Source: Silvibacterium bohemicum (GTDB lineage Bacteria; Acidobacteriota; Terriglobia; Terriglobales; Acidobacteriaceae). Taken from it: a DNA stretch of 64,000 nt. Below are positions 17,201 through 24,415 of the stretch, in pieces. The position numbers were made by a program, and so were the translations under genes. A model generated the notes under the pieces. That model ran no database searches, was not told where the DNA came from, and worked only from the letters and a program-made list of their open reading frames with translations. The first letter of the stretch is position 1. Every line of letters starts with the position of its first letter. The stretch covers positions 248,001 through 312,000 of the forward strand of contig NZ_LBHJ01000020.1 in the NCBI RefSeq assembly GCF_001006305.1. The letters run 5' to 3'.

Positions 17201-18134
17201 CTCAATGCCTGACCTGGTGTCTCTCCTGTGGGGGGTCAACGATTTCAAAAAGCGGCTGGAAGAGCTTCCCCGGGCAGAGTCAGGATCCGTACTGGAGTTC
17301 GAGCACCGATCCACCACTGCACAGGCGAAGATCCTCCTCATCAAAGGTCAATCGCTTCCGGTCGACGGGCATCGTGTCCTGTTGCTGACGCTCGAAGACA
17401 TCACTTTGAGAAGACGAGCCGAACAGGAGATTACGCAGCAGCAGGAGGCCCTGCAAACCGAGGTCGAAATAAAGAGCAAAACACTGGCCCGTGCACAGGA
17501 CGAGCTGCGGGAGCTCGCTGCGCATCTCTTCACCATGCAGGAAGATGAACGCCAAAGGGTGGCTCGGGAGCTCCATGACGACGTCAGCCAGCGGCTCACG
17601 ATGCTGGAAATGCTCTGCGCCAAACTGGAAGAAACCGGAGGCAGCGAGCTTCCTGTCATACGGCAGGAGGTTCGGTCGCTGAATTCCGATGTGCGTGAGA
17701 TCTCCCACCGGCTTCATCCCGCGATCCTGAGCGATCTCGGATTGCCGCAGGCTATCAAAGCGCTTGTAGAGGATTTTCGCCAGCGCGAATCAATGCCCGC
17801 CACCTACTTCGACACTGGCGTGTCTGGAGAAATTCCCCCAGCCATAGCGACAGCGCTCTATCGAATTACCCAGGAAGCTTTGAGGAACGTGAGCAAACAC
17901 GCGGGGGGAACGCACGTGAAGGTCGAACTTAACCAGGTCGATGGGACACTGCGACTCCAGGTACGGGACTTCGGCATCGGATTCGACCAGGATTCGGAAT
18001 TTCCCTCACGCGGATTAGGGCTCATTAGCATGGAAGAACGGGCGCGCATCGCCGGCGGGACATTCTCAATTGCATCCGCGCTCGGAGACGGGACGAAGAT
18101 CGCCGTCGAAATTCCGCTGGAGGCCCATGCCTAA
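14241..18134 (+). CDS. CheB-CheR-PAS-histidine kinase fusion
   Basis: A 1297-residue multidomain sensor. Residues about 96-280 form a CheB methylesterase with the catalytic Ser103 (GASAGG), His130 and Asp220 (SGADGDG). Residues about 300-560 hold CheR: the N-terminal helical part, then a methyltransferase core with VWCAGCATGEEAYSLA and FRN/CRNVIIYF motifs. A coiled coil of repeated NEELQ-type heptads follows (about 755-820), then PAS domains (about 830-930 and 945-1060). A HisKA_3 dimerisation helix carries His1112 in ARELHDDVSQR, and a HATPase has the N-box RITQEALRNVSKHA and GIGF. Unlike core chemotaxis CheB/CheR there is no CheA, CheW or receptor gene nearby. The kinase end is of NarL type and overlaps the LuxR-type regulator by 8 bases. 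AGGAAG precedes the first ATG; an internal start at 14310 is possible. Confidence 0.9.
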   Translation: MQIAAHCRSMVGHRASGARGRTAMDEMSEQELREQKNGAGPVQERFLEAVASEPEEDADWHHPMGEDAAQSIGVSIEASATVEWNEENQNAALPYPVVGIGASAGGLQAFRELLEGLPEKTGMSYVIISHLAADQRSYLTEILARHTSMHVQTIEEGLQPQPDNLYVLPPGQIAFLEKGFFHVEFRDVAERIHYPVDDFFRSLASDQKSYSIGIILSGADGDGTLGVKAIKGEGGLSLAQSPETAEHSSMPLSSIEMDHVDFVASPREIGVELGRLAHLFAAPQIRSLEGGEPIPSQEQSLQRVLQLLRNGTGLDLRQYKPETIRRRIARRMVVRRVESLNDYARLLQLRPDEVRTLHEDVLINVTRFFRDPEFWLSLSTHVLPTFFQNRSAEKPVRVWCAGCATGEEAYSLAITVLEYLTANGLDTTVQIFGTDVSEYAVESARTAIYPDSLMGEMSAERLRRFFVKVDRGYQVSKRVRDCCIFARQNLANDPPFSHIDLLSCRNVIIYFNQSLQKQVITTFHYSLEQDGYLLLGMSESLRDYGDFFNAFDRKNKIYSKIGGMISSGHRFPQAFRANLLPSSMRMGEFSTLQAEAWSELELQRAADRIVLARYAPPGLIVDDHLRVLQARGQTAPYVELTPGAVSWSLSRVLRDEIAAEVKAAVERAIRENVPIVVSSSITTDDDDNETVNIEVLPITSASARTRCFLVLFSRNREPNRERIIDQIVLPELTGDGKERIIGQLRQDLTSTKFHLQSLVEERDARNQELVSANEEIQSANEELQSTNEELETTKEELQSANEELQTVNEELQQRNAILTQTGNDLTNLLNSVNMPLLMLTEDLKIRQFTPPMEKLLSIRAADIGRSISEIRLQLSVNDIEPILEDVLDTLGTREIEVQDRENKWHLLRVRPYRTAENKIEGLVVLLVDIDQLRSSQQELRDTRDFANSVMQSVPVAVVVLEQDCSIRTVNKAFREMSQMKDSELTGRSMPDLVSLLWGVNDFKKRLEELPRAESGSVLEFEHRSTTAQAKILLIKGQSLPVDGHRVLLLTLEDITLRRRAEQEITQQQEALQTEVEIKSKTLARAQDELRELAAHLFTMQEDERQRVARELHDDVSQRLTMLEMLCAKLEETGGSELPVIRQEVRSLNSDVREISHRLHPAILSDLGLPQAIKALVEDFRQRESMPATYFDTGVSGEIPPAIATALYRITQEALRNVSKHAGGTHVKVELNQVDGTLRLQVRDFGIGFDQDSEFPSRGLGLISMEERARIAGGTFSIASALGDGTKIAVEIPLEAHA

Positions 18135-18771
18135 ACGGCGCGTATTGATCGCGGACGATCATGCTCTCGTGGCGGAGGGTCTGAAAAGCCTCCTTCAGGA
18201 GGAGTACGACGTGGTGGGCCTTTCAACGAATGGGCGCCGCCTGTTGATAGACGCCGCAGTACTGAAGCCGGACGTGATCGTATTGGACGTGGGCATGCCG
18301 GAACTGAATGGCATCGATGCCGCGGTTCAGCTTTGCAAGCTGCTTCCCACTGCCAAAATGGTTTTTGTGACGCAGCAGATCGACGTTCAATACCTTCGTG
18401 CGGCATTCCGCGCAGGCGCGGTCGGCTATGTCGCAAAACAATCGGCCACCCAGGAACTGCTGATCGCAATCAGGCGCGCTCTTCTGGGACAGATTTATGT
18501 GACGCCACTCTTGAAAGACGCTCTCCCCAACACGTCGCTCAAAGAGCTTCGGCAGCCGACGGATGTCTTCGCCAAAGAACTGACGCCAAGACAACGCGAA
18601 GTCCTGCAACTTGTGGCCGAAGGCAAAACGATTAAAGAGATCTCCGCGGCGCTTCAGATCTCTTCGAAGACGGTGGAGTTTCACAAAAACGCTTTGATGA
18701 ACGAGATCGGCCTGCGCACGACTGCCGATCTCACTCGCTACGCGATCGCTAGGGGAATTGCTCTCGGCTAA
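18127..18771 (+). CDS. LuxR/NarL-family response regulator
   Basis: The 214-residue protein starts MPKRRVLIADDH inside the end of the kinase gene, an 8-base overlap that couples translation. The receiver has Asp10/Asp11, the phosphoryl-acceptor Asp54 in VLDVGMPELNG and Lys about 104 in GYVAKQS. The C-terminal HTH (about 148-212) starts LTPRQREVLQLVAEGKTIKEIS and has SSKTVEFHKNALMNEIGL, which is diagnostic of NarL/FixJ-type regulators. It is the obvious partner of the upstream NarL-type kinase. Its DNA target is unknown; CTAGG-type motifs in the leader of its own operon and upstream of the small Cys-protein pair are candidates. Confidence 0.92.
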   Translation: MPKRRVLIADDHALVAEGLKSLLQEEYDVVGLSTNGRRLLIDAAVLKPDVIVLDVGMPELNGIDAAVQLCKLLPTAKMVFVTQQIDVQYLRAAFRAGAVGYVAKQSATQELLIAIRRALLGQIYVTPLLKDALPNTSLKELRQPTDVFAKELTPRQREVLQLVAEGKTIKEISAALQISSKTVEFHKNALMNEIGLRTTADLTRYAIARGIALG

Positions 18772-18850
18772 GGACCGATTCGACCTTTCCTGGCAGCTTC
18801 GCATCGCAGCTTGGAATGGTCAGGAAAGAGTCCCTCTGGCAAATCGATCT

Positions 18851-19399
18851 TCAGATGCCCGGCTTCGCGTCGGGAGCAGGGGGAATCCAGCCTGGGCCCG
18901 GGCTTTCCGGTCCTTCGTCGGCTTCGCCGCACCACGCGGAGCAAGAAGGAATAGGAGTTCTCCGATTTTCTTCGGCCGCAGCGCGAAGAGCTCGGGAGAC
19001 AGCGCGGGCGGCGGCAGACTCCTCACAGAGTTGCCGGGAAAAAAGGGAGATTCTCCGCGCGTCCTCGATGGCTGACTGCAGGGATTTCAGCCAGACAGCG
19101 GGAGGCATCTGGGAAGAGATGATCAGGTCGAAAGCGCGCTCATCGGAATCGACCGACGGATCATCGAAAAGGACGAAGGGGGCCCTGCTCAGGGATCTGG
19201 CCGTCGACATCACAGTTGGAAGAAGTGGATACCGGGGGCTCTGAAAGGCGATCGCGGAGAAGACCTTGGCTTGGGCAAACGCGACATGAATGCCACTGAC
19301 CGAGCACTCGGAATGATAAACGTCGAAACCAGCCGTCTCCATCACGGGGACACGGTGGCAGAGATCTTCTCCGACGTTGAGGATTGTTGCCGCCGCCAT
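18851..19399 (-). CDS. Degenerate receiver-like protein, convergent with the response regulator
   Basis: The 182-residue protein starts MAAATILNVGEDLCHRVPVMETAGFDV, a receiver-like first strand with the acidic pair Glu11/Asp12 and a first helix. At the position of the phosphoryl-acceptor Asp the sequence is FSAIAFQSP, so there is no acceptor residue. The C-terminal part (after residue about 110) contains an alanine/arginine-rich helix and a proline-rich, probably disordered tail. A strong ribosome site (AGAGGAGG, 8 bases upstream) makes it very likely to be expressed. I know this kind of protein only as an unnamed acidobacterial type and do not assign function. A role in buffering or tuning the neighbouring two-component system is inference. 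Confidence 0.6.
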   Translation of the reverse strand: MAAATILNVGEDLCHRVPVMETAGFDVYHSECSVSGIHVAFAQAKVFSAIAFQSPRYPLLPTVMSTARSLSRAPFVLFDDPSVDSDERAFDLIISSQMPPAVWLKSLQSAIEDARRISLFSRQLCEESAAARAVSRALRAAAEENRRTPIPSCSAWCGEADEGPESPGPGWIPPAPDAKPGI

Positions 19400-19494
19400 C
19401 TTTAGCCTCCTCTAAAAGCCGCGCACTCTATATTATGGCGCGAGCGGCCGCATTTGAAGCTTAGACTTTCGGGTGATAGGCCCCGGTTGAAACC

Positions 19495-19755
19495 CTATTG
19501 AACTTTCAGTCGGATTTTTCGCAGCAGACAGGTCCCCCGGCGCTCTCCCGCAGTCTCCTCGACGCGACAGCGCATTTCCCAACGGGCTGACAGATTCTGC
19601 CCGATATGATCACGGCAATCCAGCGAGAGGCGTGCTTTTAGGGAGGATTTAGAAACGGCGATCAGGCTTGGCGAAGATGGGAGATGCGCAAGCGTGAATC
19701 TGTTCGGCTTCTTCAAGACCCTCGGCATCGGGGGCGTTCCAGACAGTTCGCGCAC
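19495..19755 (-). CDS. Possible small protein overlapping the SICRLC protein gene
   Basis: Up to 86 residues (starting perhaps at MPRVLKKPNRFTLAH). The second half, from about AVSKSSLKARLSLDCRDHIG to RRGTCLLRKIRLKVQ, has codon-like composition and a strong basic bias. It overlaps the 3' end of the 81-residue gene in another frame, and no good ribosome site is seen. It could also be a frame-shifted extension of that protein, because the shared segment reads sensibly in both frames. Function unknown. Confidence 0.3.
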   Translation of the reverse strand: MRELSGTPPMPRVLKKPNRFTLAHLPSSPSLIAVSKSSLKARLSLDCRDHIGQNLSARWEMRCRVEETAGERRGTCLLRKIRLKVQ

Positions 19756-19894
19756 AAAGCCGGCAGATCGAAATCAGCCTCTCGTGGGCGAGATCTTTAC
19801 GCCGGTGGAATTGTGACTTTTGGTCATCCGGCTGGATTGTGAGGCGTTTGGTTTCATCTGAAAGATTCCACATGTAGGTCTTCGGCATTCCCAT
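19649..19894 (-). CDS. Small Cys-motif protein (SICRxCARTV family), copy 1
   Basis: The 81-residue product has no family name that I know. Its recognisable core is ISICRLCARTV, followed 14-20 residues later by EEAEQIHACASPIF. The pattern Cys-x2-Cys ... His-x-Cys looks like a four-ligand metal site. It starts 28 bases after the stop of a homologous 90-residue gene (19923-20195), so the two are tandem paralogs in one operon. They are transcribed towards the sensory module. A third, diverged homolog lies at 32190. Confidence 0.55.
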   Translation of the reverse strand: MGMPKTYMWNLSDETKRLTIQPDDQKSQFHRRKDLAHERLISICRLCARTVWNAPDAEGLEEAEQIHACASPIFAKPDRRF

Positions 19895-19922
19895 CTCCCT
19901 GGATCGAACTACGCTGGGGTGT

Positions 19923-20195
19923 TTATCGAACTAAGGGTGGAGTCTCACGCTTTCGCCTCGTACTTACAAAATCGAGAATGATGGAGCCGTCGCAAATGTG
20001 CTGATATTCGCGATCACTCAATTCAGATTCCGTCGAAGATACGCCGACGGTTCTCGCACAGATCCGGCAAATGGATTGGAACTCAAGGGTTAAATCGTTG
20101 AAAAAACGAAGATACCGGGTTCCGGCGGAGTGCGCATTAAGGACGGCCATAGGATCGGGCTCCGAGGATAGAATTGGAGGATTCACCTTCGGCAT
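19923..20195 (-). CDS. Small Cys-motif protein (SICRxCARTV family), copy 2
   Basis: The 90-residue protein has the core QSICRICARTVGVSSTESEL then SDREYQHICDGSIILDF. It shares ICR-x-CARTV and E-x2-H-x-C with the protein encoded just downstream, and SDREYQHICDGSIILDF with the 32190 protein (LIDLEYDHKCQCHILIDF). The Cys-x2-Cys and His-x-Cys pairs suggest zinc or iron-sulfur binding (inference). A CTAGG-type motif lies about 50 bases upstream. No signal peptide, so cytoplasmic. Confidence 0.6.
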   Translation of the reverse strand: MPKVNPPILSSEPDPMAVLNAHSAGTRYLRFFNDLTLEFQSICRICARTVGVSSTESELSDREYQHICDGSIILDFVSTRRKRETPPLVR

Positions 20196-20245
20196 AGGCT
20201 TCAGGAGATCTACCTTTATGAGCGTAAAGCCACAAAAGGTCGTTG

Positions 20246-20262
20246 GTAACTAGGCAAATCCC
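20246..20262. promoter_or_regulatory. GTAACTAGGCAAATCCC motif upstream of the small Cys-protein pair
   Basis: The sequence GTAACTAGGCAAATC, 51 bases upstream of the 90-residue gene's ATG, matches CTAGGCAAAT at 13474-13483 and GTAACTAGGCA on the minus strand at 13577-13587. It is in promoter position for the small-protein operon. The sharing between two operons of one module is the reason to list it. Confidence 0.35.
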
Positions 20263-20390
20263 CGGTTTCTACATATTTGGGTTACTATCCGAGCGCACTT
20301 CTGATGGAAGTTCGCCAGGGATCGGAACGGATCGTGATCCCTGGAGCTTGTCCCTTCCCTCAACTCACGGGCCGCCGCGAGTCTGTGTTC

Positions 20391-20864
20391 TTACTTCCGG
20401 CTATCGCGCGCCGCCTTAACGTAATCGTGCGAGCTCTGAATATGGGTATATTGGGCGGTCAGCAGCTGCTTGATCGGCAAAGGCAATTCTTTTTCCAACG
20501 CTTTTTTATATGCCTTCTTCGCCTCGTCCTCACCGGCCTCTGCCGTCTCGAGAAGCGTATGATCGCCGCCTCCCAGATGGGCCTTGAGATCGCCCCACGT
20601 ACGATGGATCGCGCCGCTGACGGTTCCCTTCTCTTTTACGTCATGAACGCCTTCCCGATGCAGTACCTCTTCGAGCTCTCCGCGGAACTGCGAGCGCTTC
20701 AGCGATTCAGCCGCGAAATACTTCTTGAGGGTCTCGTCCTTGAGGTGCTCGCCGATCTTCTGGAATCCTTCTTGTCCGTCAATCAGGCTCTGAATCACAT
20801 CGCGGAGCGTCTCTTCAACTTGTTCGTGCGTCAACTTATGGGTTTCTTTGATTTCAGCAGACAT
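20391..20864 (-). CDS. PA2169 family four-helix-bundle protein
   Basis: The 157-residue protein starts MSAEIKETHKLTHEQVEETLRDVIQ. It is all helical, with HEQVEETLRDVIQSLIDGQEGF and, near the end, LPIKQLLTAQYTHIQSSHDYV. This is the ferritin-like PA2169/DUF2383 family. Members form a four-helix bundle; their role, often linked to stress or iron, is not settled. It is monocistronic as far as the flanking spacing shows, and lies between the sensory module and the RND region. Confidence 0.78.
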   Translation of the reverse strand: MSAEIKETHKLTHEQVEETLRDVIQSLIDGQEGFQKIGEHLKDETLKKYFAAESLKRSQFRGELEEVLHREGVHDVKEKGTVSGAIHRTWGDLKAHLGGGDHTLLETAEAGEDEAKKAYKKALEKELPLPIKQLLTAQYTHIQSSHDYVKAARDSRK

Positions 20865-21121
20865 GGATTTCCCTCCGTCAGATCTGTTTAAAGACTATGG
20901 GGTGGAATCGATGCACAAAGCTGCATCTGCGGCGACCTTCCATCATTGTGGAAGAATCGTCTGAGCAGGTTCCTGTGCCGCGATCGAACGCTAAAGGAAC
21001 TTGCCAGTTGGCAAAGTTTTCACGTCCTCTGGTATAGAGGCCATCCGTCCGCGGGCAGTTGCTTCAGAATAGGTTTCCCTCTGGAGCTGATTCAATCCGG
21101 CAATCATGGTGTATTAACAGC

Positions 21122-21979
21122 CTACTTAGGAAGAGATGTTTTCTGCGCGCTCTGGCTTGTCCGCTCCCAGCTTGGAGCTGCTGTTTCAATTCGCCAGATT
21201 GGGCCGTTTTCATAGAGCTGTGCCTCCGTTCGCAGCGTGGTCGGAGGCTCGCCTTCGATACGCCACACATGTGCGTCGGCAGGAGTTTTGTCCATGACCG
21301 CCGCCGCGACTTTCGTCAGACCGCCCAGCTCAATTTTCACCAGGTAACGCTCGGCCCTGAATCCAGACCCCGCAATGAAGCACCGCTCTTCTTCCTCGGG
21401 AGAGATGGCAACTTTGACCACGCGCGGCTTGGATGATGGCACGATCATGGATACCTCCGTTTTTTCCTGGCCGGAACGCAGGTTTTTGAGGATCGTAAGC
21501 AGGAGGCCATTCGAAAGGTCGGACGGAAGATCCATGTGGGTAGTTTCTATTTTTTGCTTGTCTCCATCTTCGGAACGCATAGTCACCGTTCCCGCCACTG
21601 CATCGACGGTCATATCCAGAGAATGAGGATAGGAGGGCCCCCGCTGGATGTGGTGATCGCTAATAAGCTGAAAGTTGGCACGCTGCGTGAACACGGTCGT
21701 CTCATCATCGAGAGAGCCATCTCTGAAGCGGAAGGTCAACCGGCTGATCACCCGAGATCCCTTGACGGTCTGTCTCTCTTCACCCGAAGCCAGAGCCTTC
21801 CCGTTAAGATCGCGCAAAACAAGAAATCCCCTCGATGCTCCCTCGGGGTACTGGACGGAGATAGGTCCCGCAGATGCACTGGAAGAGAAAAAAGCCAACG
21901 CTATCGCGCCTGCCACCATCCACTTAACTCTCACGTGCGTGTGCATCCATTTGTGGATGCACGGATATCTCATACCCAT
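21122..21979 (-). CDS. Secreted protein of unknown function
   Basis: I do not recognise the family. The 285-residue product has an N-terminal basic stretch and a signal-peptide-like segment VAGAIALAFFSSSASAG (cleavage probably after SASA), then a soluble beta-rich part. There are repeated 'D.L/GKALASGE' and 'VKGSRVISRLTFRFRDGSLDDE' segments, which suggests a lipocalin-like or DUF-type beta barrel. A GGL segment occurs in YLVKIELGGLTKVAA. The first ATG gives a 17-residue extension before the basic residues; a shorter start at MHTHVRVKWMVAG is equally plausible. It is not obviously in an operon with the RND genes, from which it is separated by 246 bases. Confidence 0.6.
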   Translation of the reverse strand: MGMRYPCIHKWMHTHVRVKWMVAGAIALAFFSSSASAGPISVQYPEGASRGFLVLRDLNGKALASGEERQTVKGSRVISRLTFRFRDGSLDDETTVFTQRANFQLISDHHIQRGPSYPHSLDMTVDAVAGTVTMRSEDGDKQKIETTHMDLPSDLSNGLLLTILKNLRSGQEKTEVSMIVPSSKPRVVKVAISPEEEERCFIAGSGFRAERYLVKIELGGLTKVAAAVMDKTPADAHVWRIEGEPPTTLRTEAQLYENGPIWRIETAAPSWERTSQSAQKTSLPK

Positions 21980-22225
21980 TCTGTGAAACTCCTGTATCGG
22001 GCGCGGGGCTATAAGGTGCTAAATTTTGAGCCTTACGGACGTACGCTACATTGGGGTGAGAGCGAAGTTGGATACTAAGGAGTGGCGTTCGGATCGACAC
22101 CTGCAGCTCACATCCTTAAGTACTTTGGATGCGAAGTTTCTTCAAAAAGTGGGAACGACGAAGAACTTTCCGAAGACCAGCCTTCGTGACATCCGAGCAG
22201 ATGCGGTCCTAAGGTCTTCTATGGC

Positions 22226-24415
22226 TCACGGTAGCTGCCCACGTACGGCGTCCTGGATATTAATCCCGCTTCTTTCGAGCAGGTCGCCTAAGGCTCGGTC
22301 GAGAGACATGCGCGCCTTCATCCAGTCGGATCGCGCCGCGACTTCCGTGGATCGTGCCTGCGCCAGATAAGCCTGATCCTGAACGATGAGATAGTTAGTG
22401 CTCTCACCTACGGAAAATTTGTCCAGCTCCGCCTGCAGAAGTTGCTGCTGATAGTCACGGCTCTCGACAGCCGCCGCGTATGCCTGATGCGCATTCTCCA
22501 GTGCAATTGCGGCATTCTCTATCTGCTGGCGGATGTCGTTCTCTACCTTCGTCGTGCGCGCCTCAGCCTGACGCATTTGGATCTGGTCGCGGGCTGCATC
22601 CGCCTGTGCGATGCGGTTGCGTAAAGGCAGGCTGAGCTGCAAGCCACCCTGATAAATCGTCGATAAAGTAAGGCCGCCCTGCGTCAGCTCCGGCGGCACG
22701 ATGACTGTTCCAGTCCCGGGCGACCCTAGTTCTTCAAAAGGTATGAGTGATGAGCCACGTGTCTGCACGTTGGCATAGAGATTCACGCTGGGTTTCACAT
22801 TGTTTCGCGACGCACGAGCGGCAATTTCATCGGCTTTCAGCTGCAGTCCCGCCTGAGCGAGATCGGGACGATTGGCGAGAGCATCCTGGATGAGTGCAGG
22901 GATGTCTAGGGTAGGCGCATCATCCGGTACCACAATGCGATCAGTCGGAACGATGGAGGCGAAATTTGCGGCAGGATCGCCAAGCTTGCGCAGCAACTGT
23001 TCGCGCAGGATGACCTCCTGCTGCCGATACTCACCCTGTGCCTGGATGAGATCGAGACGGCTCGACGAGAGGAGAGCCTTCACCCGCGTGAGTTCGATGG
23101 GCGCCAGAGTTCCTTCGTCTACTTGGCTCTTGTCATCATCGTATAAGTGTTGCGCGGCCGCCAGGGCTTCTTCTTTAACGCCGATATTCTCCCCAAGAGA
23201 TACCAGGTCGTAGTAGAGCCGCGAGATGCCGTATATGGTTTCCAACAGCTGCTGCTCGAATACAAGGCGCGAGACCTTCTGATCAATCTGCGCGATGTGC
23301 AGAAAACGCAGGTTGATGCCGCGTCCGAAACCACGAAGCAGCGGCTGGCTCACAGTGAACGAAGCGCTCGGCGAATGAAAAGGGTCGTACTGTGAGGTCT
23401 TGCCATAAAGCACCTGGGAGGCATTATCGGCATAAGCTTCAATTTGTGTGCCGGTCGAAAATCCCTGCTGATAATCGAGCCCCGCGCTCACGTAATCCAA
23501 CGGTCCGGTTGAAGTAGAAGTGTCGATGGTCGAACTGCCGCCTGTCGTGGAGCTTCCGAGAAGCGAAGTCTGGTCGGAGCGCCGCAGGTAAGCGGCGTCC
23601 CCACTGAGTGTCGGATCATACAGCGGAATTGGTGGTCCGTCGGAATACGTAAACGTACCGTTTTCAGATAAGCTCTGCTGCGTACCGCTGCCGATCTGTT
23701 CGACCTGGGAAAGGTCCGTCACTGTCGCGTTCGTCGATGCGCCATTTCCGGTAGTCGCGGTGATCAGCAGCGGGCTGGTAGCCGCCGATACTCCGGGAGG
23801 CGACTGCTGAACGTTATAGTCGACGCCTCGCAAAGTACCGCCACCTTGAGCGCGCGTCAGATCGGTATTAGCCAGCAACAGATCATAACGGCTGATCTCG
23901 ACATCCATATTGTTTTCGATCGCCAACTCAATCGCGTCATGCAGAGAGAGATAGAGCTTTCCGTCATTGATTAATCTTTCAAGATGGGACGTCGACCCGG
24001 CGGGTACGCCCGGCAAATGCGGCGCGCGATAAGCTCCAATCAAGCTATAGAAATGGGTATCCAATGGTGACGGAGCTTCCTTCTGAGGCTGCAGGTGGAA
24101 GTTCGCATTCCGCTCGACATCAGAAAAGGAATTCGCAGGCGATGGCGGCTGCGTGCTGAGCGGAGCAAGCTGGCGAACATCGACAGTGCTCTTATCCGGC
24201 TGCGGCAGTGGAGCACTCGGAGGCTCTCCAGGCTGTTGTTGTGCAGGAGGAGCCTGCTGCCCTGGAGCATGCGCCGTGTCTGGCAATGGCGATGCTGGCA
24301 CGGTGAAAGGCGGAGGCTGCTGCCCTTGCTGCGCATATGAGACGGCCGTCGCGAAGATCAGCACTATAAACAGCGCCACTGTCGTGCGGCGTCCCGCGAA
24401 GAAGATACTCGTCAC
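22226..24415 (-). CDS. TolC family outer-membrane efflux protein
   Basis: The 729-residue protein has a signal peptide (VALFIVLIFATAVSYAQQ), a long proline/glutamine-rich linker (about 30-100), and then the outer-membrane efflux domain twice. Recognisable features are DAIELAIENNMDVEISRYDL, a long helical coiled coil (YDDDKSQVDEGTLAPIELTRV), and the second repeat with NRIAQADAARDQIQM and SRDYQQQLLQAELDKF. It forms the outer-membrane channel of the tripartite pump. The ATG overlaps the stop of the adaptor gene (4 bases), so the three genes 29434 to 22226 form one operon. The insert between the two repeats (about 200-340, Thr/Ser-rich) is longer than in TolC. Confidence 0.9.
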   Translation of the reverse strand: MTSIFFAGRRTTVALFIVLIFATAVSYAQQGQQPPPFTVPASPLPDTAHAPGQQAPPAQQQPGEPPSAPLPQPDKSTVDVRQLAPLSTQPPSPANSFSDVERNANFHLQPQKEAPSPLDTHFYSLIGAYRAPHLPGVPAGSTSHLERLINDGKLYLSLHDAIELAIENNMDVEISRYDLLLANTDLTRAQGGGTLRGVDYNVQQSPPGVSAATSPLLITATTGNGASTNATVTDLSQVEQIGSGTQQSLSENGTFTYSDGPPIPLYDPTLSGDAAYLRRSDQTSLLGSSTTGGSSTIDTSTSTGPLDYVSAGLDYQQGFSTGTQIEAYADNASQVLYGKTSQYDPFHSPSASFTVSQPLLRGFGRGINLRFLHIAQIDQKVSRLVFEQQLLETIYGISRLYYDLVSLGENIGVKEEALAAAQHLYDDDKSQVDEGTLAPIELTRVKALLSSSRLDLIQAQGEYRQQEVILREQLLRKLGDPAANFASIVPTDRIVVPDDAPTLDIPALIQDALANRPDLAQAGLQLKADEIAARASRNNVKPSVNLYANVQTRGSSLIPFEELGSPGTGTVIVPPELTQGGLTLSTIYQGGLQLSLPLRNRIAQADAARDQIQMRQAEARTTKVENDIRQQIENAAIALENAHQAYAAAVESRDYQQQLLQAELDKFSVGESTNYLIVQDQAYLAQARSTEVAARSDWMKARMSLDRALGDLLERSGINIQDAVRGQLP

